The notes below the pieces were generated by a model. The model did no database searches, was not told the DNA's origin, and saw nothing but the letters and a program-made list of their open reading frames with translations. 8,996 nt of DNA, from positions 1-8,996 of the forward strand of contig CAYXIM010000075.1 in assembly GCA_964465385.1 (NCBI GenBank), given 5' to 3'. Both the position numbers and the translations under genes were made by a program. Shown here piece by piece: positions 1 to 6,681 of this stretch (position 1 is its first letter; each line of letters opens with the position of its first letter). The stretch is from JAAYBY01 sp964465385. GTDB lineage: Bacteria > Bacillota > Clostridia > Saccharofermentanales > UBA5734.

Positions 1-1886
1 TCCGGCTGGTCATAGGCGACGTGCCCCAGCCAACGCAGGCCCTGTGTGTCATCGTAGCGGAAGACGACACCCAGGTCGTCGTTGTCACCACCGATGCCAT
101 AAACAGCGGAGCCATCCGGCGCTGTCACCAGGCCACGAATGGGCCCGTTATAGACGGCAGGCCCCAGGCCAAAGACCTGGCCATCCTGACAAACCGCCAG
201 CATGCCATCTTCTGTGCCGACCACCGTTTTGCCCCGGTAGCTGGTCCGCGCCACCACCCGGGCCTTGTACTGGCGTCCCGGGTAGAACGGCAGCTGGTCA
301 CAGCCCTGGATGGGGGCCTCCTGGTTAGCTTGCAGCTGCTGGTCCAGGTCTTGACGCTCGGTTGCCGGTGCCAGGTCCACCAGCTGGCCATCGACCACTT
401 TGAAGGCATGTTGTGTTTTTTGACCACACAGGCCGATCAGGGTCTGGTTATCCAGCCAGGCCAGCCTTTGGACCGGTGACTCATCGATGTGATCCGGTGC
501 CAGGGCCCGCCACAAGCGGATGGGCCGCTGGGCCAGTGGGTAGTCCACCTTCCAGTTGTTGGCTTGCGTGATCAGGAGTTTGTCATAAATCCAGTCGGCC
601 ACGTCAGCATAACGTTTGTTGGCCATGTCCACCATGTAAGGGTCTTTGATGGCCACCTGGCCGAGCTTGTGCCTGTCTTTTCGGTATTGCTTCAGATCAA
701 TGGCTGTGATATCCGGGCCATCAAAGGCATGGTTGGAGCCCATGACATAGAGGATATCATGTTGATCGATCATGACCTCACTGGTCCAGGAAGGCACCCG
801 CTCAGGCGTGCCCACAACCCCCATCCACTCCGGCTTGCCCCCGCCTAGCAAGTCCCAACGGAAGAGCGATGCCGGCAGGCCGATCTCTTTGCTGCTGCTG
901 TCACAGTTCCGGCTCCAGACCGAATACCACAAGACCCCTTCACTGTCAAAATCAAAGCCCCAGACCCCGAAGCGGGTCTCTCCCTTGACGTGCTTTTCAG
1001 TGGGCAGGAAATCACCCAGCTCTTCAAAGGTCTGCGTGTCGTAGTCAAAGGCCACAAACTGGCGAGAGATATAGGTGCCGATGTAAAGGCGCCCGTCCGG
1101 CCCGTCAAGGCCTTTGGTGAAAAACTTGTAATCCGCATAATACGCTGGTTTGGTGATGAAGGGGGCCCGGTAATTCAAATCTTCCAGCTTCAAGCTTTCG
1201 GTGTTGATGCGGAAAAAATAACCAGACCGGCTGTTGCCATAGACGTTGCCGTCCCGGCCCAGAACCAGGCGGAAAGACCAGTTTTCGGACACCTGGCCAA
1301 AGTCTTGCAGCTTGCGTTCGGTCAGGTCATAGCGATAGAGGTGCCCACGAAAGCCCCCCAGAAAAAAGAGGGCGTTGTGCTTGACATCGTAAAGGGCGCC
1401 ATAGGCCGTCTCATGGGGGACCGGGATGCCCAGGTTTTCAGCCTTTTTTGTTTTCGGGTCATAAAGAATGATGTTGCTGCCCGGGAAGCCCTCCCAGACA
1501 TGGTGGTAATACTGGGTCGGCATCCAGGTGGGGTGGTTGGGGCTGCGGTCGGTCGTGTGGGTCGTCATGATCATGCGGCCGTCTTCCAGGTAGCCGATGG
1601 AGGTGTGAAACTTACTGGCCCGGATGGCCCGGTCAGAAGGCATGATGACATCCTCTCCCTTGAACAGCAGCTCCACGGTGTTGGTGTCATAATCGTAACT
1701 GTAAAATTGCACGTATTCGCTCTTGGCCAGCTCGCTGGACAGGGCGAAATAAACCTTGCCGTCAGGCCCGATGCTGCTGTCCCAGTTGGAGTTGTGCTGG
1801 CTTTCAAGCGGAAAGACATACTGCTTGACACCGGTTTGTGCCATCAGCTTGTAGTCTTGGATGCCGTTCATCAGATACTCGTTCAT
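1..1886 (-). CDS. Large cytoplasmic beta-propeller protein, 3' end outside window
   Basis: Reading the minus strand from the ATG at 1886 gives 628 uninterrupted codons up to the left edge with no stop, so the gene is 3'-truncated by the window. A strong site (GAGGAGG, about 1892-1899) precedes the ATG. There is no signal peptide or membrane segment, so a cytoplasmic location is inferred. The chain carries repeated blade-like units in which a hydrophobic strand is followed by Y-D-x-x-T/K and then a short L-G: about residues 62-76 (YSYDYDTNTVELLF), 138-153 (NIILYDPKTKKAENLG), 182-197, 222-237, 266-292, 341-358, 377-398 and 555-620. This resembles WD40/NHL/Vgb-like propellers; the length suggests more than seven blades or two propellers. 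A His-rich stretch near 110-129 (HTTDRSPNHPTW, then YYHH) could be a functional site. It is the last visible gene of the operon, 45 nt after the broken permease gene. It could be a lyase, lactonase or isomerase, but no family was recognised with certainty. Confidence 0.85.
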   Translation of the reverse strand, partial: MNEYLMNGIQDYKLMAQTGVKQYVFPLESQHNSNWDSSIGPDGKVYFALSSELAKSEYVQFYSYDYDTNTVELLFKGEDVIMPSDRAIRASKFHTSIGYLEDGRMIMTTHTTDRSPNHPTWMPTQYYHHVWEGFPGSNIILYDPKTKKAENLGIPVPHETAYGALYDVKHNALFFLGGFRGHLYRYDLTERKLQDFGQVSENWSFRLVLGRDGNVYGNSRSGYFFRINTESLKLEDLNYRAPFITKPAYYADYKFFTKGLDGPDGRLYIGTYISRQFVAFDYDTQTFEELGDFLPTEKHVKGETRFGVWGFDFDSEGVLWYSVWSRNCDSSSKEIGLPASLFRWDLLGGGKPEWMGVVGTPERVPSWTSEVMIDQHDILYVMGSNHAFDGPDITAIDLKQYRKDRHKLGQVAIKDPYMVDMANKRYADVADWIYDKLLITQANNWKVDYPLAQRPIRLWRALAPDHIDESPVQRLAWLDNQTLIGLCGQKTQHAFKVVDGQLVDLAPATERQDLDQQLQANQEAPIQGCDQLPFYPGRQYKARVVARTSYRGKTVVGTEDGMLAVCQDGQVFGLGPAVYNGPIRGLVTAPDGSAVYGIGGDNDDLGVVFRYDDTQGLRWLGHVAYDQP

Positions 1887-1931
1887 GGTGGTCCTCCTCG
1901 ATCATGGCCATCCCCGAAAAGATGGGCCGGC

Positions 1932-2730
1932 TTATCCTTTGATGGCACCTTCAGCGATGCCTTCTATAAACGTTTTCTGCAGCAAGAGAAAGATGATGAT
2001 GGCCGGAACCGAAACCAGAAAGGCCGATCCGAAAATCAAGTCCCAGCGGGCGCTGAAGCTGGTGGCAAAAGAAACCAGCCGTTGGGGCAGGGTTTGCAGG
2101 TAGCCGCTGCGCACCGTGATCATGGGGATCAGGATGTCATTCCAGATGTACATGCATGTAAATCAAGAGGTAAGTCTGGTAGAGGTTGCAACCGTCTATG
2201 GTCGCCGCCTCACTGAGCTCCTTGGGGATGGTTTGCATGTTGCCCACATAGAGGAAAATAACAAACGGCAAGGCAAAAGCGATGTAGACAAAGGCAATGC
2301 CAAAATAGGAGTTGATCAGATGCAGCTTGGCCAGGGTCTTGGATAAGGGAATCATGGCCACATAGACCGGGATGGTCATCATGGCCATGATGACCTTGAA
2401 GAGCCGGTTGAGCCAGCGCCCGCCAATGGCCACAATGGCATAGGCGGCCATGGAGCCCAGCACAATCATGACCACCGATGAGACGATCAGGACAACAAAA
2501 CTGTTTTGGAAGGCTTGCAGGTACTTCATTCTGGCAAAGGCCTGGATGATGTTGTCCAAGGTGAAGCTCTCCGCCGTCAGGAAGAGCGGTTGGGTTGAAA
2601 TGAATTTGGCCTGTTTAAAGGCATTGGTGAAAAAGAAATACAGCGGAAATAAAAAGCCCAGACAAAAGACCGACACCAGCAGGTAGTTGACCCATGCGGC
2701 CATTTTGACGGACCAGCCTTTGTGTTTCAT
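1932..2730 (-). pseudogene. MalG-type carbohydrate ABC permease, frame-disrupted
   Basis: Two minus-strand frames together make one CUT1-family inner-membrane permease. The 5' part (ATG at 2730) encodes 197 residues with an N-terminal membrane segment (about 14-36), further hydrophobic segments, and the start of the EAA loop at residue 174 (EAATIDGCNLYQTYLLIYM), then a non-homologous tail HVHLE and a TGA. The 3' part resumes in the +1 frame at 2153 with MYIWNDILIP and ends normally with a GAIKG-like terminus and TAA at 1934-1932. Family knowledge: the EAA loop should continue with Pro and about 15 more residues (LP..KP..ATV.IF.F) before the W-N-D motif, and that piece is absent. So this is not a simple one-base slip: about 44-47 nt (a number equal to 2 modulo 3) seem to be missing at 2149-2160. 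Either a true pseudogene or an assembly/sequencing error. It starts 1 nt after the upstream permease stop, so the two are translationally coupled; the site AAGGAG lies inside the upstream gene. Confidence 0.9.
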
Positions 2731-2731
2731 C

Positions 2732-3619
2732 TCAGTCTAAGCTCCTTCTTGTCGTTAATTTATACTGGATAGCCGTGATGATGATGCTGATCGTGCACAG
2801 CAGGGCTGACAGGACCAGGCCGTTGCCCAGTTGCAAACTCGCCGAGTTGTAGAGGTAGATCTGCAAGGCGATGGTGGTCGAGTAATAGCCCGGCCCGCCA
2901 CTGGTCATGACAAAGGGCAGGTCAAAGGCACCCAGAATCCCAATGGTTGATAAAATGATGTTGATGGTGATGGATGGGGCCAGCAAGGGCAGGGTGATCC
3001 ACCTGAAACGCTGCCAGCGGCTGGCGCCATCGATGGCACCGGCTTCGAAAAGGTCCTGGGGGATGGCTAAGATACCCGCCAGGTAAATCACCAGGTAAAA
3101 ACCTGTGGCGAACCAGATGGTGGTCACGCTGATGGCCGGGATAACCGTCTTGACGTTGCCCAGCCAGTCCATTTTCAAGGCACCCAGGCCGATGGCTTCC
3201 AGGATCTGGTTGAAGGCCCCGTTTTTGGGGTTCAAGATCATCTTGAAGACATAACCGGTCACCGCCATGGCCAGCAGGTTGGGGAAAAAGAGGATGGATT
3301 TGAAGATGTTCTGGCCGCGCCGGCAGTCGTTGATGAGGACCGCCAGGAAAAGGGCCAGGCCATTGAGGACCGGGATGTAGATCAGGGTCAGGTAAAAGGT
3401 GTTCTTGATCACCTGGACCGTTTGCCGGGCGGCAAAGACCTTGCGAAAGTTATCCAGGCCGACAAAGCGGTAGCTTGCTGAAAAACCGTCGTAATTGGTC
3501 AGGCTGTAATAAAAACTTTCAAGAACAGGCATGACAAAGAGGACCAGCAAAAAAACCAGTGCCGGGGTTAAAAAGACAAAGGCGGCCAGTCCCTTGTTGC
3601 TTCCAATGCGCTTGAACAT
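2732..3619 (-). CDS. MalF-type carbohydrate ABC transporter permease
   Basis: A 295-residue integral membrane protein, the usual length for a short CUT1 permease of the MalF/UgpA type. It forms the membrane channel with a MalG-type partner and takes substrate from the lipoprotein binding protein encoded just upstream. Hydrophobic segments are visible near residues 12-36, 72-96, 107-128, 158-184, 213-236 and 264-285. The typical N-terminal pattern FLTPALVFLLVLFVMPV is present, as is the EAA loop that docks on the ATPase at residues 192-215 (EAGAIDGASRWQRF, ending ITLPLLAP), and the conserved TSGGPG at 239-244. The start ATG at 3619 follows a GAGGTG site (3624-3629). Its predicted partner permease downstream is broken, so transport by this pair may be impaired in the sequenced genome. 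No ATPase gene is present; CUT1 importers of Gram-positive bacteria often share a distant MsmX-like ATPase. Confidence 0.95.
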   Translation of the reverse strand: MFKRIGSNKGLAAFVFLTPALVFLLVLFVMPVLESFYYSLTNYDGFSASYRFVGLDNFRKVFAARQTVQVIKNTFYLTLIYIPVLNGLALFLAVLINDCRRGQNIFKSILFFPNLLAMAVTGYVFKMILNPKNGAFNQILEAIGLGALKMDWLGNVKTVIPAISVTTIWFATGFYLVIYLAGILAIPQDLFEAGAIDGASRWQRFRWITLPLLAPSITINIILSTIGILGAFDLPFVMTSGGPGYYSTTIALQIYLYNSASLQLGNGLVLSALLCTISIIITAIQYKLTTRRSLD

Positions 3620-3645
3620 AAAACACCTCGTTGTCGCCAGATTCC

Positions 3646-3679
3646 CACAGGGCAGGGTGGTCCCCCACCCTGCCCTGTG
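3646..3679 (-). promoter_or_regulatory. Intercistronic GC-rich hairpin between binding protein and permease genes
   Basis: Bases 3646-3660 and 3665-3679 are perfectly complementary, giving a 15-bp stem that is almost all G-C, with a 4-nt loop (3661-3664). It sits 11 nt after the binding protein stop codon and ends 26 nt before the permease ATG. In the direction of transcription it is not followed by a run of T, so it is not a classical intrinsic terminator. As in malE-malF-type operons, such a hairpin can protect the upstream mRNA segment from 3' decay or cause partial termination, so that more binding protein than permease is made. The structure is seen directly; its role is inferred. Confidence 0.8.
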
Positions 3680-3690
3680 CTGGCAAGCGG

Positions 3691-5010
3691 TTAGTCAAAA
3701 GCGGCATCAAAGACCGATTGCATGGTGGCCACCGCCTCTTCCGGTGTGGCGGCACCCAGGACCAGTTCCTGGTAAATCTTTTGCAGGTCGGATTGGAAGG
3801 CTGCCGGCAGGTAGACGAAGTACAAAGAAGCCGTCTGCGTTGAGGCCAGCAGGTCCGGGACAACCGCATTGAGCACATCCGGTAAAACGGAGCCTGATGT
3901 GTCCTTGGTCACCGGGATGCTGCCGCGGCCGTTTTGCATGATGGTTCTGCCTTCCCCGACAAAATGGGTGAGGAAGTTCAAAATCTCTTCGTTGTGCGTC
4001 GACTTGCCGCTGCCGCCCCAGCCGGTTTCTGGAGAAATCAGGGTATAGGGGACTTTGCCTTTGTCGTTGAAGGGCACGTTGGTGGCCGTCAATTCAAAGT
4101 CACCAAAGCCTTCAATGGAGGTGGCAAACCAGGAGCCGGCAATGTGCATGGCGGCCTCACCCTGGTTGAAGGTGTCCAGGGCGGCCTGGAAATCGGCACC
4201 AACAGCACCTTCCTGCAGGTAGTCGTTGTCGGCCAGCACCATGAAGCGCTCAAAGGTCTCCAGGGCCTTGCCATCAGCGAAGACGTAGCTGCCGTCCAGC
4301 ATCTGTTTTTCAAAATCCGGGTTCACTTCCGATTCCAGGTTGCCAAAAATGGCACTCCAGACGGTGTTGGCGGAGCTTTCTTCCATGGCCAGGGCCATGG
4401 GGGCGATCCCTTCGGCTTTCAGGGCTTGACAGGCGGCCAGAAATTCCTCCCAGTTGGTCGGCAGCTCCACGCCGGCGTCTTTGAACAGGTCGACGTTGTA
4501 GTACATGATGACCGTGGCGATGCCGTAGGGGATGCCATAGAGGATGCCCGTGTCAGAGGTGAAAAAAGGTACCACTGTGGGGCTGACCAGGTCTTCGACC
4601 GCTGTCCCCTTCAGGTCCATGATCCAGCCTTCATCGGCCATCTGGCGGCCCTGGGCATCGCTGTTGATGGAGAAAAGTTCCGGCATGGTCTCCGAAGACA
4701 TGGCCAGGGTCAGGTACTCGTTGACGTTGTAGCCGATTGACACCAGGTCAATGGTCACGTTGGGGTATTTGTCCTGGTAGGAGTCGATGAACGCTTCATA
4801 GACTTCAACGATATCCATGGACAGGGCTGCCGTCAGCATGACTTTTTCGCCAGCCTGGGTTTCTTCTGGTTTTTCGGTTGTTGTTTCTGCTGGCGCCGTG
4901 GTTCCTGCCGTTGGATCATCGTTTCCGTTTTTTGTTTCTGCGGGCGTGCAGCCTGCGACCATCAGCAGCAGCAAGAGCAAGGAAAGGAACAAGCTCAGTA
5001 TTCTCTTCAT
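3691..5010 (-). CDS. Carbohydrate-type ABC transporter substrate-binding lipoprotein
   Basis: A 439-residue extracellular solute-binding protein of the MalE-like family 1 class (SBP_bac_1/SBP_bac_8 type), the usual length for this family. It captures substrate outside the membrane and delivers it to the two permeases encoded downstream. The N-terminus is a lipoprotein signal: MKR, a Leu-rich core, and the lipobox VAGC with Cys21 as the predicted lipidation site. A flexible linker rich in Thr, Ala, Pro and Glu follows (about 22-55). The mature part shows family patterns such as YEAFIDSYQDKYPNVTIDLV near the start, PELFSIN, YGIPYGIATVIMYYNVDLF followed by LPTNWEEFLAACQALKA, and FNQGEAAMHIAGSW. 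The ATG at 5010 follows AGGAGG with good spacing. The first gene of the transporter block, it lies 103 nt after the amidohydrolase block. The ligand cannot be read from sequence; sugar, oligosaccharide or sugar acid is likely from the family. Confidence 0.95.
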   Translation of the reverse strand: MKRILSLFLSLLLLLLMVAGCTPAETKNGNDDPTAGTTAPAETTTEKPEETQAGEKVMLTAALSMDIVEVYEAFIDSYQDKYPNVTIDLVSIGYNVNEYLTLAMSSETMPELFSINSDAQGRQMADEGWIMDLKGTAVEDLVSPTVVPFFTSDTGILYGIPYGIATVIMYYNVDLFKDAGVELPTNWEEFLAACQALKAEGIAPMALAMEESSANTVWSAIFGNLESEVNPDFEKQMLDGSYVFADGKALETFERFMVLADNDYLQEGAVGADFQAALDTFNQGEAAMHIAGSWFATSIEGFGDFELTATNVPFNDKGKVPYTLISPETGWGGSGKSTHNEEILNFLTHFVGEGRTIMQNGRGSIPVTKDTSGSVLPDVLNAVVPDLLASTQTASLYFVYLPAAFQSDLQKIYQELVLGAATPEEAVATMQSVFDAAFD

Positions 5011-5013
5011 ACG

Positions 5014-5030
5014 AAAACCCTCCTGGTTTT
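5014..5030 (-). promoter_or_regulatory. Ribosome binding site displayed in a hairpin loop before the binding protein gene
   Basis: The arms AAAACC and GGTTTT (5014-5019 and 5025-5030) pair perfectly for 6 bp and leave the five bases AGGAG, the Shine-Dalgarno core of the binding protein gene, as the loop. On the message this would hold the ribosome binding site single-stranded. The stem is weak and may be chance, so a regulatory role is only a suggestion. The rest of the 103-nt spacer (5011-5113) shows only a minor 5-bp inverted repeat (TAGCG at 5068-5072 with CGCTA at 5077-5081) and no clear terminator or promoter. Confidence 0.35.
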
Positions 5031-5113
5031 TGGCCGTAGCCGGTCTTGTTCGTGTGTTTCATGCCACTAGCGTCTACGCTACGTTTAATGGATGGTTCTT
5101 CAGAGCTGTGTGG

Positions 5114-5899
5114 TCAAGCATGGCCGGCTTTGATCGCCCTGATGCATGCCCTGGCGTTGTTGCTGAAGATGTCCGCCAGCAGACCGGCATCAGGACAAGC
5201 CGACCGCACGATGTCAATCCGGTCATCAATCAAGGTGTCTCCTGTCCAGTCACCTCCTCCAAAACAGTAATCGGTTCCGAAAAGCAAACGGTCCGGCCGG
5301 GCGGCTGCGATGATTTCCCGCATGCCACCGATCGTTGGTCCCATGAGAATCAGCCAGACGTTGTCGTGTGTGTTGGCTGCCTGGATGGCCGCCCGGTGGG
5401 CATCGTAAAGGCCGGCATGGCCCAGAAAAAGGGTGGCTTCCGGGTAGCGGCCAGCCAGGGCGGCCACTTGCAAGGTGTCGGCGTAGGGCGGCGTGCCGTC
5501 GTGGAACAAGATGGGGACCCGGTAGAAAATGGAGGCCTCGACCAGCTCATAAAGGGCCTTCTGGTGGGGCACCAGCCCTTGGAGCCAGGTGTGGACCTTG
5601 ATGCCTGAAAAGCCATAGTCCTCGAAACAGCGTTTCACATCCTCCCGGGTCTCCTGGGGAAAGTAGGGGTTAAAGACCCCGTAACAGCGGAAGCGCGCGG
5701 GTGCCTTTTGTTGAAAGAGGGTGTACTGGCGCTTGTTGTAGCGCCAGGCCTCCCGGACAAAGGCAGGGGCCGAGCTGACCCACATCTCCTGGATGCCATA
5801 GCGGTCCATGGCCGACAGCATGGTGTCCGCTTCAACCCGCTGGTCTGAGCCGGCCGGATAGCCTTCATCCATGACATGGGCGTGCATGTCGATGATCAT
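5114..5899 (-). CDS. Amidohydrolase-fold metal-dependent hydrolase, paralog A
   Basis: A 261-residue protein of the amidohydrolase superfamily, Amidohydro_2 (PF04909) type, whose members include lactonases (for example for fuconolactone or pyrone dicarboxylate) and ACMSD-like decarboxylases. The TIM-barrel metal signature is complete: MHAH with His6 and His8 on strand 1, GIKVH with Lys101 and His103, LFHDGTPPY with His133, LGHAG with His161, and FGTDYC with Asp210. There is no signal peptide, so it is cytoplasmic. The ATG at 5899 overlaps the stop of paralog B by 4 nt (ATGA), so it is translationally coupled. A gap-free alignment with paralog B counted by hand gives about 140 identical of 261 positions (54%), with metal residues at identical positions. 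It is the last of the three and is followed after 103 nt by the transporter genes. Substrate unknown; a lactonase acting on a sugar acid is a reasonable but unproved guess. Confidence 0.9.
   Translation of the reverse strand: MIIDMHAHVMDEGYPAGSDQRVEADTMLSAMDRYGIQEMWVSSAPAFVREAWRYNKRQYTLFQQKAPARFRCYGVFNPYFPQETREDVKRCFEDYGFSGIKVHTWLQGLVPHQKALYELVEASIFYRVPILFHDGTPPYADTLQVAALAGRYPEATLFLGHAGLYDAHRAAIQAANTHDNVWLILMGPTIGGMREIIAAARPDRLLFGTDYCFGGGDWTGDTLIDDRIDIVRSACPDAGLLADIFSNNARACIRAIKAGHA
5472..5500. repeat. 29-nt exact direct repeat, copy in paralog A
   Basis: These 29 bases are identical to 6254-6282 in paralog B, exactly 782 nt away, which is the offset expected for the same codons of two adjacent 786-nt genes that overlap by 4 nt. 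They encode the strictly conserved segment after His133. Identity at third codon positions over this run points to fairly recent duplication or local gene conversion, while flanking parts have diverged. Confidence 0.9.
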
Positions 5900-6681
5900 G
5901 TGCCGTCACCTGTCCTTTTATTGCCCAGCCGCAGGGCGTTGTCTTGAAAGATTTGTCTTTGCAGGTCCGGATCCGGGCAGGCCGCCCGAAACATGTCCAG
6001 GCGGTCGTCGAGGATGGTCTGACCAACCGGGCCGGCGCCGGCACAGCAGTAGTCGCTGCCAAACAAGAGCCGGTCACTGGGTGCCTGGGCCACGATTTGT
6101 GTCATGTCGCCAATGGTGGGCCCTTGCAAGACCAGCCAGATGTTATCGTGGTTCTTGGCCGCATCGATGGCCGCCCGGGCCGCGTCGTAAAGGCCACTGT
6201 GGCCCAGCAGGATGGGCACGGTCGGAAACCGCCCGGCCAGGGCGGCAACCTGTAAGGTGTCGGCGTAGGGCGGCGTGCCGTCATGGAACAGCACCGGCAC
6301 CTGGTAGCGGGCTGCGCCGGCCATGAGTTCATAGATGATCGGCTGGTGCAAGACGAAGCCCTGAACCCAGGAATGGACCTTGATACCCAGAAAATGAAAT
6401 CGTTCAAAGCAGCGCACCAGTTCTTGACGCATGCGGTCGGGGTAATAGGGGTTCAAGACGGCGTAGGCCTTGAAACGGTCCGGGTGTGCTTTGACAAAAC
6501 GCTCATAGGTCTTCTGGTTGTGGGCCTCAAAGTCACGGACAACAGCCGTGATGGGGCTGACCCACGACTGGCTGATGCCCCGCTGGTCCATGGCATCCAG
6601 CATGTCGCCAGGGCCCACGTAGACCGTTGACCCGGCCGGATAGCCGGCATCCTGAACATGGCCGTGCGCATCGATGATCAT
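5896..6681 (-). CDS. Amidohydrolase-fold metal-dependent hydrolase, paralog B
   Basis: Also 261 residues, PF04909-like, and alignable with paralog A from end to end without gaps. The metal signature is intact: DAHGH with His6 and His8, GIKVH with Lys101 and His103, LFHDGTPPY with His133, LGHSG with His161, and FGSDYC with Asp210. The two proteins are most alike around residues 131-150, which are identical, and least alike at 51-70 and in the last 11 residues. Segments near the active site that probably shape specificity differ (43-66, and 213-219 CAGAGPV against FGGGDWT), so A and B may act on different substrates or on successive steps. The ATG at 6681 overlaps the stop of paralog C by 4 nt. 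Cytoplasmic by lack of a signal peptide. Lactonase, hydrolase and decarboxylase all remain possible. Confidence 0.9.
   Translation of the reverse strand: MIIDAHGHVQDAGYPAGSTVYVGPGDMLDAMDQRGISQSWVSPITAVVRDFEAHNQKTYERFVKAHPDRFKAYAVLNPYYPDRMRQELVRCFERFHFLGIKVHSWVQGFVLHQPIIYELMAGAARYQVPVLFHDGTPPYADTLQVAALAGRFPTVPILLGHSGLYDAARAAIDAAKNHDNIWLVLQGPTIGDMTQIVAQAPSDRLLFGSDYCCAGAGPVGQTILDDRLDMFRAACPDPDLQRQIFQDNALRLGNKRTGDGT
6254..6282. repeat. 29-nt exact direct repeat, copy in paralog B
   Basis: Partner of the identical 29-base stretch at 5472-5500. It lies in the coding sequence of the second amidohydrolase and is part of the paralogous gene duplication, not a mobile or regulatory repeat. Such repeats could support recombination that fuses or deletes one gene copy. 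Confidence 0.9.

Noticed and set aside
2137..2160. Programmed ribosomal frameshift in the permease
   Set aside because: There is no slippery heptamer, and a frameshift alone would not restore the missing conserved residues.
990..2216. Plus-strand open frame of 408 codons opposite the propeller and permease genes
   Set aside because: It lies antisense to genes with clear protein features and spans the intergenic gap and the permease; its Gly/Val/Ala/His-rich translation has no family pattern, as expected for the shadow of a GC-biased gene.
3646..3679. Intrinsic terminator ending the operon after the binding protein
   Set aside because: No T run follows the stem in the transcribed direction, and the permeases directly downstream need the same transcript; an intercistronic stabiliser or attenuator fits better.
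3934..4740. Plus-strand open frame of 268 codons
   Set aside because: Fully antisense to the binding protein gene, which has a lipobox and strong family patterns; no separate ribosome site or domain pattern.
4817..5608. Plus-strand open frame of 263 codons
   Set aside because: Antisense to two recognised genes and the spacer between them; composition typical of a shadow frame.
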